A stretch of 64,000 nt of DNA from contig NZ_JTGN01000014.1 in NCBI RefSeq assembly GCF_000797495.1, positions 922 to 64,921 on the forward strand, written 5' to 3'. Every line of letters begins with the position of its first letter. Position 1 is the stretch's first letter. Source of the DNA: Robinsoniella peoriensis (GTDB lineage Bacteria; Bacillota; Clostridia; Lachnospirales; Lachnospiraceae). The position numbers were made by a program, and so were the translations under genes. Shown one piece after another: positions 43,640 to 52,879 of this stretch. The notes beneath the pieces are model-generated. The model was given only the letters and a program-made list of their open reading frames with translations. It was not told the origin of the DNA and did no database searches.

Positions 43640-44188
43640 AAATTATACAGGATAACTTACAAAAGATTGAGAAATACATAGGAAAACCTACAGATGATTT
43701 ATTGAGGTACACCGGATAACTTACTAATGATTGATTGAATTACACCAGACAACTTACTAATGATTGATTAAGATACATAAGACAACTTACTAATGATTGA
43801 TTAAGATACATAAGATAACTTGCTAATGATTGATTAACATACACAAGATAACTTTGCTAATGATTGATTAAATACACCAGATAACTTACTAATGATTGAT
43901 TAAGATACACAAGATAACTTACTAATGATTGATTAAATACACAAGATAACTTACTAATGATTGATTAAATACACAAGATAACTTACTAATGATTGATTGA
44001 GATACACCAGACAACTTACTAATGATTGATTAAGATACATAAGATAACTTGCTAATGATTGATTGAGATACACCAGATGACTTACTAATGATTGGTTAAG
44101 ATACACCAGATGACTTACTAATGATTGGTTAAGATACACCAGATGACTTACTAATGATTGATTAAATACACAAGATGATCTACATAAG
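43640..44188. repeat. Minisatellite of about 33-bp units
   Basis: TAATGATTG occurs 14 times from about 43726 at 32-34-bp spacing, with two or three decayed units before it. The core is roughly CTTACTAATGATTGATTAAG followed by ATACACAAGATAA. Adjacent identical units (near 43940 and 44100) point to recent duplication. There are no unique spacers. The 937-base stretch 43297-44233 holds this array and no convincing gene. Confidence 0.9.
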
Positions 44189-44195
44189 AGAAACA

Positions 44196-44222
44196 AAGAC
44201 AGCTGATTTAGCTGTCTTTTTA
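44196..44222 (-). terminator. Bidirectional terminator after the coiled-coil gene
   Basis: AAGACAGCT/AGCTGTCTT perfect 9-bp stem with a 5-base loop; T5 on the plus-strand side and TGTTT on the minus-strand side. It ends the 44234 gene and caps the repeat array. Confidence 0.8.
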
Positions 44223-44233
44223 TTTTCTATACT

Positions 44234-44467
44234 TTATGCAATTTCCTGAGATTCTGTTGAAGCTAAGATAATCTGTTCTATCTCTTCCAGGGTTTTCCCG
44301 TTTTCTACCATAAGATTATATAGTCTGCCAACTTCTTCTTCTCGCTTTTGCTGTTCCAATGTCTCTTTTAATGCCAACAACTCGTCCAGTTTTCTACTGG
44401 CCTTTGCTACCTGCTCGTCTACATTTCTGATCTGTTCATCCAACTTTCTTCTGGGTCCTCTTGCCAT
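44234..44467 (-). CDS. Small coiled-coil protein, 77 residues
   Basis: The frame begins MARGPRRKLDEQI and is dominated by heptad-like charged helices (VDEQVAKASRKLDELLALKE) to about residue 48, then a short helical C-terminus. Small proteins of this kind occur in Firmicutes, but no function is assigned. GGAGG lies 6 bases before the ATG, strongly supporting translation. It is 80 bases downstream of the sensor kinase stop and borders the minisatellite. Confidence 0.7.
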   Translation of the reverse strand: MARGPRRKLDEQIRNVDEQVAKASRKLDELLALKETLEQQKREEEVGRLYNLMVENGKTLEEIEQIILASTESQEIA

Positions 44468-44547
44468 TTTACGCCTCCTATGGTTATTTATGGTATTATT
44501 ATATGCCCGCCATATTCATTTTATGCGTAAAATTCCAACTGATGACA

Positions 44548-46344
44548 TCATCTTTTATGGATCAGAATCGTAACCACAGTCCCCTTACCCAATTCACTTT
44601 TAATGGTAAGATCACCGTTACACTGTGCCTGCAGCCTGTTTTTCACATTTTCAATTCCAATGTGGGAACGTCCATCTTCTTTTCTATGATACATATCGAA
44701 TCCTGCCCCGTCATCAGACACGGTAATGATTATTGTATCTTCCCCATTCTTTGTTGAAATCGTAATCGTTCCACCCTCTGCCTTTTTTGTCACACCGTAA
44801 CGAACTGCATTTTCTACTATCGGCTGTATCGTCAAAGAAGGTAATTCAAAATCATATGTTTGAATATTGTAATGAACCTTTAGACGACTGCCGAACCGCA
44901 GCTGTTCCAATGCCAGATAGTTTTTAATGTGATTCAGCTCCTTACGAAATGAAATGAGAGAGGAACTGGTCAGCGAATCCAGATTCTCCCTTAGAAATCC
45001 GGCAAACTCTCCCACCGCCTGCTCTGCCCTGACCGGATCAATCACACACAGTTGTTTGATAGCCGTTAAGGAATTATAGAGGAAATGAGGCTGGATCTGA
45101 CTGATAGCAATAGCAATACGATTTTGTGCAAGCTCCACTTCCAGTATTCTGGCATTTTTAATATCATTTATATTTATCTGTATGCAGCGCAGCATATAAA
45201 AAAATTGAATCAGCATAAACAAACCATACGAAATTTTTGTCATAAAATAAGTTGGTGTATAATTGGTGAAGTAATTTACCACATCAAAACCACATAATAG
45301 TAATACACTGCTTACCAGCAGCAAAAATTTAGCCTCTGAATTTTTATAAAAAACGGTTTCATATACAAGGCATCCAAAAACAATCACAATGCTGATTCCC
45401 ATTATTACTAACAGTGGACTAAGCAAATCATATCCATCATATATCCCCAATCCCTGACAAATCAGATAACAAACCGCAAAACCGATTTGTATATAGACAC
45501 TGATTATCAATGGAATTCTCGTCTTACCACTCAAAAATTCCAGAATATACATACAAAAAAGTGGCATGACCATAGACAGGCAAATCATACTTAATATATT
45601 ATTAAAAATATTGTAAGGAATGATCAGCGATATAATTTTAAAGTCGAAGAAAAACCATAAGCCGCTTATGATAGCTAAAAATGCAAAATAAAAAGGTCTT
45701 CTGGAAAAAGGCGTTTTCATAACCCGGAGGAAAATTAAGATAATCAGCAAAAGACACCCTAAAAGGAAAATGCCCCCACCCAGGAATACCGATAATCCTA
45801 CTCTGGGAAAAATCGCATGAAATAAAACTCCGGAATCTCCGGACAATATTTGTTCTATGAAAAGGTTATATACAGTCTTCACATTGTTTGGATAAATATT
45901 TTCAAGCACAATTCTTATCTCATCACTCGTTTTGATACCAGGAGAATTGAATATATCCCATGTATTTCCAGGAGATTTCGAAAATCCAGGATAAGTTCCC
46001 GGTTCACCAAAAGAATAGATTTGATTTTCATCTTTAAATATTTTCACTTTGATATTAGGAATCCGAAACAGCAGGCTTTGACTTTCTTTAATCTCCTGGT
46101 CAAAACGTCCTGTCAATGTAACTTTACTGCTCTGATTCGCATCTATAACAGTACCTTCTCTGAATTCTTTCGGCGTCAGATCAGAATTACTTTGATAAGT
46201 ACCGGTAAAGTAAACCCGTTTCAGGTCATTCTCAAGATGTTTAAATTGCTTTTCTTCATGTAAGGTATATGTTAAAAAACACATTGCGCAAATCAGCAAA
46301 ATACCTATTAGGATTGCCAATGACTTTTTTGTCCGAGTTTCCAA
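44548..46344 (-). CDS. LytS-type sensor histidine kinase, orphan
   Basis: An N-terminal helix (8-27), an extracytoplasmic domain of about 150 residues, then seven helices (about 183-390) give the 7TMR-DISM layout. A His_kinase domain (QIQPHFLYNSL, phospho-acceptor His420) and HATPase_c (IQPIVENAVRYG N-box; DDGAGFD, GIGIENV-like G-boxes) follow. Partners are usually LytTR or AraC-type response regulators, but none is adjacent; rny lies upstream. Start is TTG with GGAGGG 6 bases before. The ligand is unknown. Confidence 0.87.
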   Translation of the reverse strand: METRTKKSLAILIGILLICAMCFLTYTLHEEKQFKHLENDLKRVYFTGTYQSNSDLTPKEFREGTVIDANQSSKVTLTGRFDQEIKESQSLLFRIPNIKVKIFKDENQIYSFGEPGTYPGFSKSPGNTWDIFNSPGIKTSDEIRIVLENIYPNNVKTVYNLFIEQILSGDSGVLFHAIFPRVGLSVFLGGGIFLLGCLLLIILIFLRVMKTPFSRRPFYFAFLAIISGLWFFFDFKIISLIIPYNIFNNILSMICLSMVMPLFCMYILEFLSGKTRIPLIISVYIQIGFAVCYLICQGLGIYDGYDLLSPLLVIMGISIVIVFGCLVYETVFYKNSEAKFLLLVSSVLLLCGFDVVNYFTNYTPTYFMTKISYGLFMLIQFFYMLRCIQININDIKNARILEVELAQNRIAIAISQIQPHFLYNSLTAIKQLCVIDPVRAEQAVGEFAGFLRENLDSLTSSSLISFRKELNHIKNYLALEQLRFGSRLKVHYNIQTYDFELPSLTIQPIVENAVRYGVTKKAEGGTITISTKNGEDTIIITVSDDGAGFDMYHRKEDGRSHIGIENVKNRLQAQCNGDLTIKSELGKGTVVTILIHKR

Positions 46345-46420
46345 GTATATCCCTCCCTCTGTTCAGAAAGCATTTCATATAACATAACATTCTTAACGAC
46401 CATTTTTATCTTTAAAGATA

Positions 46421-46463
46421 AAAAAGTGCATCATCGATAATAAAATTATCGTGACACACTTTA
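46421..46463 (-). terminator. Terminator downstream of rny
   Basis: AAAGTG/CACTTT outer and CGATAAT/ATTATCG inner stems, then T6 on the minus strand. Confidence 0.82.
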
Positions 46464-46555
46464 TATAATAACTACATAGATTAATAAGTAATCGTACTTC
46501 TTTTATATCTGGAATACGCTGTATTTTAAGCTGCTATTGCAGCTGCACAGGATTC

Positions 46556-48109
46556 CTATTTCGCATAATCAACTACACGACTTTCACGTATAACGCTGAC
46601 TTTAATCTGTCCAGGATATTCCAGTTCAGCTTCTATCTGCTTTGAAATATCTCTTGCCAACAGCACCATGTCGTTATCACTGATTACATCCGGAACTACC
46701 ATTACGCGAATCTCTCTACCCGCCTGAATTGCAAAAGACTTGTCTACCCCTTTGAAGGTATTTGTAATATCCTCTAACTGTTTTAATCTGTTTGTATATG
46801 TTTCCAGAGTCTCTCTTCTTGCACCCGGACGCGCTGCAGAAATAGTATCTGCTGCTTGTACAATACATGCAATTAAGGATTCTGGTTCTACATCGCCATG
46901 ATGTGATTCTACTGCATTGATGACTGTAGCGGACTCTTTATATTTCTTACATAAGTCTGCACCAATCTGAATGTGTGAGCCTTCAATTTCATGGTCAATG
47001 GATTTACCAATGTCATGCAATAAACCTGCGCGTTTTGCCATTCTGACATCTACGCCGATTTCTCCTGCTAATAGACCTGACAATTGTGCCACTTCTATGG
47101 AGTGCTTCAAAGCATTCTGGCCATAGCTGGTTCTAAATTTCATTCTTCCAAGTAAACGTACTAACTCAGGATGGATGCCATGTACACCAACTTCCAGAGT
47201 TGCCGATTCACCTTCTTCGCGAATCATCGCTTCTACTTCTTTTTGTGCTTTTTCTACCATTTCTTCAATTCTAGCCGGATGAATTCTTCCGTCTACAATT
47301 AACTTTTCAAGTGCTATTCTTGCAACTTCTCTTCTAATTGGATCAAAGCCTGATAAAATTACTGCTTCTGGTGTATCATCGATAATCAAATCTACACCGG
47401 TCAAAGTTTCTAAGGTACGAATATTTCTACCTTCTCTACCAATGATTCTTCCTTTCATTTCATCATTCGGAAGCTGTACCACAGAGATTGTTGTCTCTGC
47501 TACGTGGTCTGCAGCGCATTTTTGAATGGCTGTGACAATGTACTCTTTTGCTTTTTTGTTCGCTTCTTCTTTTGCTCTACATTCCATTTCTTTAATCATA
47601 CGGGCTGTATCGCTTTTTACTTCATCTTCAACAGTTTTTAAAAGATAATCTTTTGCTTGTTCGGAGGTTAGGCCTGAAATTCTCTCCAGTTCCTGTACTC
47701 TCTTTTCACTAATCTTTTCAATTTCAACACTCTTTTTCTTTAACTCTTCTTCTTTTGCTGTTAATCCTGATTCTCTGCGTTCAATTGCATCCGCTTTCTT
47801 GTCAATGGATTCTTCCTTTGACAGTACTCTTTTCTCATAACGCTGTAACTCTGCTCTTCGCTCTTTTGTTTCTTTGTCGAGTTCATTTTTCGTCTTTAAT
47901 GACTCTTCTTTGGCCTCAAGTAAAGCTTCCCGTTTCTTCGTCTCCGCAACTTTTAATGCATCATCTATTATTCTTCTTGCTTTGTCTTCTGCACTGCCGA
48001 TCTTTTCTTCGACAATTTTCTTTCTATATGAAATAGCAGCAAACCAAGTAATAATAGTTATAATCACAATGATTACAACAGCAATGACAAACCACATTGC
48101 ACTCGGCAC
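46556..48109 (-). CDS. rny: Ribonuclease Y
   Basis: RNase Y is the membrane-bound endonuclease that starts mRNA decay in Firmicutes. Residues 5-25 are the membrane anchor, a long coiled coil runs to about 200, the KH domain shows GRIIGREGRNIRTLE near 215, and the HD domain has LLHDIGKSIDHE near 350. GGAGG lies exactly 7 bases before a GTG at 48109, but about 19 before the first ATG, so GTG is the start. Length (517) is standard. Confidence 0.96.
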   Translation of the reverse strand: MPSAMWFVIAVVIIVIITIITWFAAISYRKKIVEEKIGSAEDKARRIIDDALKVAETKKREALLEAKEESLKTKNELDKETKERRAELQRYEKRVLSKEESIDKKADAIERRESGLTAKEEELKKKSVEIEKISEKRVQELERISGLTSEQAKDYLLKTVEDEVKSDTARMIKEMECRAKEEANKKAKEYIVTAIQKCAADHVAETTISVVQLPNDEMKGRIIGREGRNIRTLETLTGVDLIIDDTPEAVILSGFDPIRREVARIALEKLIVDGRIHPARIEEMVEKAQKEVEAMIREEGESATLEVGVHGIHPELVRLLGRMKFRTSYGQNALKHSIEVAQLSGLLAGEIGVDVRMAKRAGLLHDIGKSIDHEIEGSHIQIGADLCKKYKESATVINAVESHHGDVEPESLIACIVQAADTISAARPGARRETLETYTNRLKQLEDITNTFKGVDKSFAIQAGREIRVMVVPDVISDNDMVLLARDISKQIEAELEYPGQIKVSVIRESRVVDYAK

Positions 48110-48298
48110 AGGAGCACCTCCTTATTAAATTTTCATTGTACAAATACAACATACTAATTTTATACTATTTTCACAAAGAAGTCAACATAAAACATAGAAA
48201 CCTTATAACATTGACCAAATTTCCTTTTTTGATTTAAAAACAAACATTTTGACAAGAATTCTTAGCAATTTTTTCCGGTAAAGTGCGGCACAAAACAA

Positions 48299-48327
48299 AA
48301 AAAGCGCCTGTAAATCAGGCACTTTTA
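48299..48327 (-). terminator. Terminator after tRNA-Gly
   Basis: AGTGCCTG/CAGGCGCT stem (one G-T pair) followed by T7 on the minus strand. Confidence 0.82.
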
Positions 48328-48329
48328 CA

Positions 48330-48400
48330 AGCAGATAAGGGGAGTCGAACCCCCCTCTTCGGCTTGGGAAGCCAACGTTCTACCGATGAACCATATCTGC
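48330..48400 (-). tRNA. tRNA-Gly (CCC anticodon)
   Basis: A full cloverleaf can be folded: acceptor GCAGATA/TATCTGC, anticodon stem TTGGC/GCCGA with loop TTCCCAA (anticodon CCC), T-arm with GGTTCGACTCC, discriminator T. CCA is not encoded. It stands alone between recX and rny. Confidence 0.95.
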
Positions 48401-48488
48401 ATATTATTAGTATAGCACGAATTATTTAAAAATCAAGAAAAATTTCAATAAAAAGCACTCCATTAAAATGACTATAAAGTCTCAATTG

Positions 48489-48508
48489 GAGACCGCTGGC
48501 TGGCGGTC
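48489..48508 (-). terminator. Hairpin just after recX
   Basis: GACCGC/GCGGTC 6-bp stem; an overlapping GTCTC/GAGAC hairpin follows. No T-tract, so function is uncertain. Confidence 0.4.
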
Positions 48509-48509
48509 C

Positions 48510-49118
48510 CTAATCATATTCTCTTCCACAGATAACTTTGCTGATATCACTGGCCTGAAATCCTTTTCTCATTAAGAATCCATAAAGCCTGTTGATCTCT
48601 TTGGGGTCTGCCGTTTCTAAATCCACTCTCTTCTTAGCCACCCATTTACGGATCTGTTCTGTCTCGTCTTCCGGTTCCTTTTGTTCATAAATACTCTGGA
48701 TCTGTTCTTTGGATATCCCTCTTCGCAGCAAGTCCTGAACGATTTGCTGTTTACTCTTGCTTCCTGTTCTTCCATCAATATAATATTGTGCGTAACGGTT
48801 GTCATCAATATAATGAAGATTCTTTACATAATCGATTGCCCTATTAATTGCTTCTTCCGGATAACCGCCCTGCTTTAATTTTGTTCGAAGCTGATATTCA
48901 GTCCGGTCCATGGATTTCAGCAAATAAATACACCTGATCTTCGCTCTTTTTGTCAGCACTTCATCTATAATTTCACGATAGGTTTCATCGCTGATTTCTT
49001 CATCTTTTTTTATCTTATAACGATACAGCTCGCCTTTGTATAACACAAATGCAAGCTGTTCATCGATATATACACGGCTTTTCGCTTTCGTAACCGCTTC
49101 TATATTCGTAATAATCAT
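48510..49118 (-). CDS. recX: Regulatory protein RecX
   Basis: RecX binds RecA filaments and limits them. The 202 residues consist of three-helix repeats with YLLKSMDRTEYQLRTKLKQ, YIDDNRYAQYYIDGR and KSKQQIVQDLLRRG patterns typical of the family. It begins 2 bases after the recA stop and is probably translated from the same message. Confidence 0.93.
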   Translation of the reverse strand: MIITNIEAVTKAKSRVYIDEQLAFVLYKGELYRYKIKKDEEISDETYREIIDEVLTKRAKIRCIYLLKSMDRTEYQLRTKLKQGGYPEEAINRAIDYVKNLHYIDDNRYAQYYIDGRTGSKSKQQIVQDLLRRGISKEQIQSIYEQKEPEDETEQIRKWVAKKRVDLETADPKEINRLYGFLMRKGFQASDISKVICGREYD

Positions 49119-49120
49119 CC

Positions 49121-50167
49121 TTAATCCTCAGTAACTTCTTCCTTCACAGGAGCTTCCGGCTCAGCGCCTTCTGTCAATCCGTAATTCACTCTTACTTTTT
49201 CTTCAATCTCTGCAAGAATCTCCTGATTTTCCTTCAAATATGTCTTGGCATTCTCACGGCCCTGTCCAATTTTGGCATCATTATATGCATACCATGCACC
49301 GCTCTTATTGACAATTCCCAGATTTGCTGCTAAATCAAGAACATCTCCTTCTTTTGAAATACCCTGTCCAAACATGATATCAAACTCTGCTTCCTTGAAA
49401 GGAGGTGCAATCTTATTCTTTACAACTTTAATACGTGTTCTATTTCCCACTACTTCGCCGCTTTGCTTTAATGCTTCAATTCTTCTTACATCTAAACGAA
49501 TGGAAGAATAAAACTTTAATGCTCGTCCACCGGTAGTTGTCTCAGGACTTCCAAACATAACACCGACTTTTTCACGGAGCTGATTGATGAAGATTACAAT
49601 ACAATTTGATTTGCTGATTACCGCAGTCAATTTTCGCAGCGCCTGTGACATCAGACGAGCCTGCAGACCTACGTGGCTGTCTCCCATGTCTCCATCAATT
49701 TCTGCCTTAGGTACTAATGCAGCTACGGAATCCACAATAATAATGTCAACTGCACCGGAACGTACCATGGTCTCAGTGATTTCCAAAGCCTGTTCTCCAT
49801 TATCCGGCTGTGATATATATAAATTGTCAATATCTACACCTATATTTTTAGCATAAGCAGGGTCTAACGCATGTTCTGCATCAATAAAACCTGCAATTCC
49901 GCCTATTTTCTGAACTTCTGCAACCATATGTAAAGCAACTGTGGTTTTACCACTGGACTCAGGTCCATATACCTCTACGATTCTTCCCTTGGGAATACCG
50001 CCTAAGCCAAGAGCAATATCCAGGCTTAGAGAACCGGTTGGAATCGTCTCTACATTCATATTTACGCCGGACTCTCCCAGCTTCATAATAGCCCCTTTAC
50101 CAAAATCTTTCTCAATCTTACCAATTGCCGCATCCAGGGCTTTTAATCTATCTTCCTGCTGTCCCAT
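49121..50167 (-). CDS. recA: Recombinase RecA
   Basis: RecA catalyses strand exchange and SOS induction. GPESSGKTT (residues 66-74) is Walker A, IIVDSVAALVP Walker B, then the MSQALRKLT loop 1 region and NQLREKVGVMFGSPETTTGGRALKFY loop 2 in two conserved pieces. Length 348 with an acidic tail (PVKEEVTED). GGAG lies 9 bases before the ATG. A LexA-type box lies 22 bases upstream of the start. Confidence 0.98.
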   Translation of the reverse strand: MGQQEDRLKALDAAIGKIEKDFGKGAIMKLGESGVNMNVETIPTGSLSLDIALGLGGIPKGRIVEVYGPESSGKTTVALHMVAEVQKIGGIAGFIDAEHALDPAYAKNIGVDIDNLYISQPDNGEQALEITETMVRSGAVDIIIVDSVAALVPKAEIDGDMGDSHVGLQARLMSQALRKLTAVISKSNCIVIFINQLREKVGVMFGSPETTTGGRALKFYSSIRLDVRRIEALKQSGEVVGNRTRIKVVKNKIAPPFKEAEFDIMFGQGISKEGDVLDLAANLGIVNKSGAWYAYNDAKIGQGRENAKTYLKENQEILAEIEEKVRVNYGLTEGAEPEAPVKEEVTED

Positions 50168-50189
50168 AACATTTATCTCCTTTAATTTG

Positions 50190-50203
50190 CAAACTTATGT
50201 TCG
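50190..50203 (-). promoter_or_regulatory. LexA (SOS) box of recA
   Basis: Minus-strand CGAACATAAGTTTG matches the Gram-positive consensus CGAACN4GTTCG except for one base. A possible TTGACC-N18-TATAGA promoter lies immediately upstream, so LexA would cover the transcription start. Confidence 0.85.
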
Positions 50204-50401
50204 TTTTCTATACCCATACTATTATATTTCGGTCAAAATGTCAACCATTATTTGAAACAATCTAAGCCATTTTCAAAACAATTCAAACCATAAGCGCCAC
50301 CCCATTTACTTTTATTTTTCTGCATTGTGAAAATCGGCGAAAGTGCCATTGATAATAAGAATTTGTGATAGCTATATGCATCACGAAATGAATATTCTCA
50401 T

Positions 50402-50430
50402 ATCATATATTAATCTGCGCATATTGTCAA
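50402..50430 (-). promoter_or_regulatory. Distal near-consensus promoter upstream of recA
   Basis: TTGACA (50425-50430), 17 bases, TATGAT (50402-50407). It would give a leader of about 225 bases before recA with no clear frame and no terminator. The 316-base gap 50168-50483 holds this promoter, the SOS box and nothing else I recognise. Confidence 0.6.
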
Positions 50431-50483
50431 TTGTTTTTTTTGCAATTTTAATTAAATGTTATCGGTTTTGGGAAGCTTTCTAC

Positions 50484-51464
50484 TCAGTTTATCTGTCCCA
50501 GCTGATTATAGACAAAGCGGGCATCTTCCACATGAAAGGGATCTGTCTCATGGCTGCCTTCGGCTCCCGCGGTAACGAGAACATATTCTCTCCCATTTAC
50601 TTTAGCCAGACTTGCAAGGCATAGACCTGCCTCATCTGTAAAACCCGTCTTTCCTCCCTCTATCTCTCCTCCGCTGATTTCTCCGGAATCCACATATGGT
50701 GACAATGTGCTGTAGAAGGTAATTCCTTCCGGATGCAGATTCGTTGCCGGTACAGAATGCATAAAAGAAGTAAATATCGTGCGAAAATTTTCATTTTGCA
50801 ATGCGTGTTCCAGTAAAATAGCCATATCTTTCACAGTGGTATAGTGATTGACGTCATGGAGTCCGGTTGTATTGCTGAAATGGGTTCCTGTCATCCCGTA
50901 ATCAGATGCTTTCTGATTCATGATTTCAATAAAAGATGATTCACTCCCTGCAGCGTAGTCAGCCAGTCCGATACAGCATTCTGCACCGGAGGGCAGCAGT
51001 GCCCCGTAGATCAGGTCTATGGCAGAAACTTCTTCCCCCGGTGAAAATCCTGCCATAGATGCCCCTTCTTCATATAATGAATCAAATTTGTCTGGCTGAA
51101 GTGTAACTGTCTGCTGCAGATCTCCTATGGTTTCTATTGCCGCAATTGCTGTCATAATCTTTGTCAGGGACGCAGGATAGATTTTCTTATCACTTTCTTT
51201 TTCAAATAATATTTTCCTGCTCTGCAAGTCAATCAGAAGCGCTGAGGCACTATAAAGCCTGTCTCCGTCAATATCTAATCCGCTATCTTCTTGGTTGCTT
51301 ATTAACTGCATCGTCTCATCTGAATCCACTGTTTTACTGCTGTCTGCCTCCTCCCCCAAATAGCTGTCTGCCAATTTTTTAATTCCAAATGCACTTACCA
51401 TTAAAAGTATTGCTATACAAATGATCTGCAGACCATAATGCCTTCTTCTCTTTCGTCTTCTCAT
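50484..51464 (-). CDS. D-alanyl-D-alanine carboxypeptidase (S11 family), copy 3, with an SGA variant
   Basis: The 326-residue protein has a very basic N-terminus (MRRRKRRRHYG) and one membrane helix (residues 11-30), so it is probably membrane-anchored rather than released. Catalytic SxxK is Ser99-Lys102 (PASLTKIM) and KTG is at 272-274. The second motif is Ser159-Gly-Ala161 instead of SGN, losing the usual asparagine; a subset of Firmicute S11 proteins shows this. It has no PBP5_C domain. It lies downstream of the VanS/VanR-like pair, separated by a terminator. GGAGG precedes the ATG at 51464. Confidence 0.87.
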   Translation of the reverse strand: MRRRKRRRHYGLQIICIAILLMVSAFGIKKLADSYLGEEADSSKTVDSDETMQLISNQEDSGLDIDGDRLYSASALLIDLQSRKILFEKESDKKIYPASLTKIMTAIAAIETIGDLQQTVTLQPDKFDSLYEEGASMAGFSPGEEVSAIDLIYGALLPSGAECCIGLADYAAGSESSFIEIMNQKASDYGMTGTHFSNTTGLHDVNHYTTVKDMAILLEHALQNENFRTIFTSFMHSVPATNLHPEGITFYSTLSPYVDSGEISGGEIEGGKTGFTDEAGLCLASLAKVNGREYVLVTAGAEGSHETDPFHVEDARFVYNQLGQIN

Positions 51465-51652
51465 GAATACACACCTCCGTTTTCTTCTTGCTTTTATAGT
51501 AACAGCAAGCATAGAAAAGTGTGTAAAACCAGACTTAGGACTCCATTAACATTTTCCTGATACTTCCTTTGCATCTTTATCAGTACTTCAGGAATCCTAA
51601 ATAGTATCATAATAAAAAATTAAGGGTTTACTTCTCCATCTGACCGCTTACA

Positions 51653-51717
51653 TAAAAACAAGAACATTTCACCAAAGCTGTTTCCCGGTTACTCCGGTTA
51701 CTTCGTTTAAATGTTCT
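51653..51717 (-). terminator. Terminator downstream of the vanS-like gene
   Basis: GAACATTT/AAATGTTC long-range stem enclosing a GTAACCGG direct repeat, then TTGTTTTT on the minus strand. It separates vanS-like from the carboxypeptidase. Confidence 0.7.
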
Positions 51718-51736
51718 CATTTTTAATATTCCCGTA

Positions 51737-52879
51737 CTATATTACCATTAATGGCAGTTCTACCGAAAAAGTGGTAAAAATTTCATCGCTCTGTCCATAA
51801 ATTTTACCTCCGTGTGCCAATACAATTTCTTTTGCAATGGCAAGCCCCAGTCCGGCTCCTCCCGTATTGCTGGATCTAGCCGAATCCATACGGTAAAACT
51901 GTTCAAATATTTTCATGAGCATGTCATAAGGGATCTGGTCACCCCGGTTGCGAAACGTGATCAGTACATGGTTTTCTATTTTTTCTGCTTTAATTTCAAT
52001 AATTGTATTTTCATAACTGTAGGCAATTGCATTTTTAAGGATATTATTAAATACCCTTGCCAGTTTATTTGGATCCCCTTGTATCAACAGGGATTCATCT
52101 GCGTCCACCCGGGCACGCTTATTCTGTTCCATCAAGACCGGATAAAACTCCTCTGCCATCTGCATCAGCATATAGGCAAGATGGATCTCTTCTTTTTCCA
52201 GTTCAATGGACTGCATGTTAAAGCGGGTTACATCAAACAATTCATTAATCAGCTGTTCCAGCCGGTATGCCTTTTCCAGCGTTATCTCCATATACTTGGC
52301 GCGCTGTTCCGGCGGCATATCCGGTAATTCCAGCATCAGGTTCATATAACCAATTACTGAAGTAAGCGGCGTTTTGATATCATGCGCCAAATATACCACA
52401 AGGGAGTTTTTCCGCTGCTCTGCCTCAAATACATCTGCTGCGCGTTTTTTTAAAGTTCCTTTGACCTGATTCATTTCTGCTTCCATGAAATCCAACTCGG
52501 GTGACAACCGGATTGGTTCTTCGGATTCCTGCAGCAGTTTTTTCATGCCCTGGCGGATTTCATCAAAATAGCGTGTGAACTTCAGCAGTGCGATATAAAA
52601 TAAAATCAGAATTAATATAATAAATCCAGCCATCATCAGATAATCTTTGATATTGCGAAACACTTTCTGATAGACATTCACAGCCTCCATATAATCCAGA
52701 TCAAATTTATTCTGGCACCAGGCAACAAAGCCTTCCGCAAAAGGTTCCTGTAAGATGCCGTCGATCACCATATACTGCAGGCAGGCACCTATTAAGATTG
52801 CAAATAATGCAACAATAAAAACCTGCTTTACAATCTTTCGTTTCAGCCTTGCAAACTCATTTTTCAATTCGATATCCAA
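51737..52879 (-). CDS. VanS-like sensor histidine kinase
   Basis: Two membrane helices (about residues 17-38 and 81-100) flank a short 40-residue outer loop. A HAMP-like linker, the HisKA site SLVVYLAHDIKTPLTSVIGY (His166) and HATPase_c (NNILKNAIAYS, GGAGLGLAIAKEI) follow. The HisKA region is very close to VanS of glycopeptide-resistance clusters. The start is a TTG at 52879, overlapping vanR-like by 23 bases; a TTG 12 bases later is possible. No vanH, ligase or vanX gene is present, so this is a sensor in the VanS family, not a resistance operon. Confidence 0.87.
   Translation of the reverse strand: MDIELKNEFARLKRKIVKQVFIVALFAILIGACLQYMVIDGILQEPFAEGFVAWCQNKFDLDYMEAVNVYQKVFRNIKDYLMMAGFIILILILFYIALLKFTRYFDEIRQGMKKLLQESEEPIRLSPELDFMEAEMNQVKGTLKKRAADVFEAEQRKNSLVVYLAHDIKTPLTSVIGYMNLMLELPDMPPEQRAKYMEITLEKAYRLEQLINELFDVTRFNMQSIELEKEEIHLAYMLMQMAEEFYPVLMEQNKRARVDADESLLIQGDPNKLARVFNNILKNAIAYSYENTIIEIKAEKIENHVLITFRNRGDQIPYDMLMKIFEQFYRMDSARSSNTGGAGLGLAIAKEIVLAHGGKIYGQSDEIFTTFSVELPLMVI

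Noticed and set aside
43640..44188. CRISPR array
   Set aside because: Units are continuous with no unique spacers of constant length, and no cas gene is nearby.
43954..44196. Minus-strand frame with an 11-residue repeat (LNQSLVSHLVY)
   Set aside because: It exists only because the DNA unit is about 33 bp. It starts at TTG without a ribosome site, and units of 32 bp break the frame.
48330..48400. tRNA-Gly as an integration site for a mobile element
   Set aside because: No integrase or repeated tRNA 3' end nearby; recX and rny are ordinary chromosomal genes.
50168..50401. Leader-peptide frame before recA
   Set aside because: A 32-codon frame exists but has no ribosome site.
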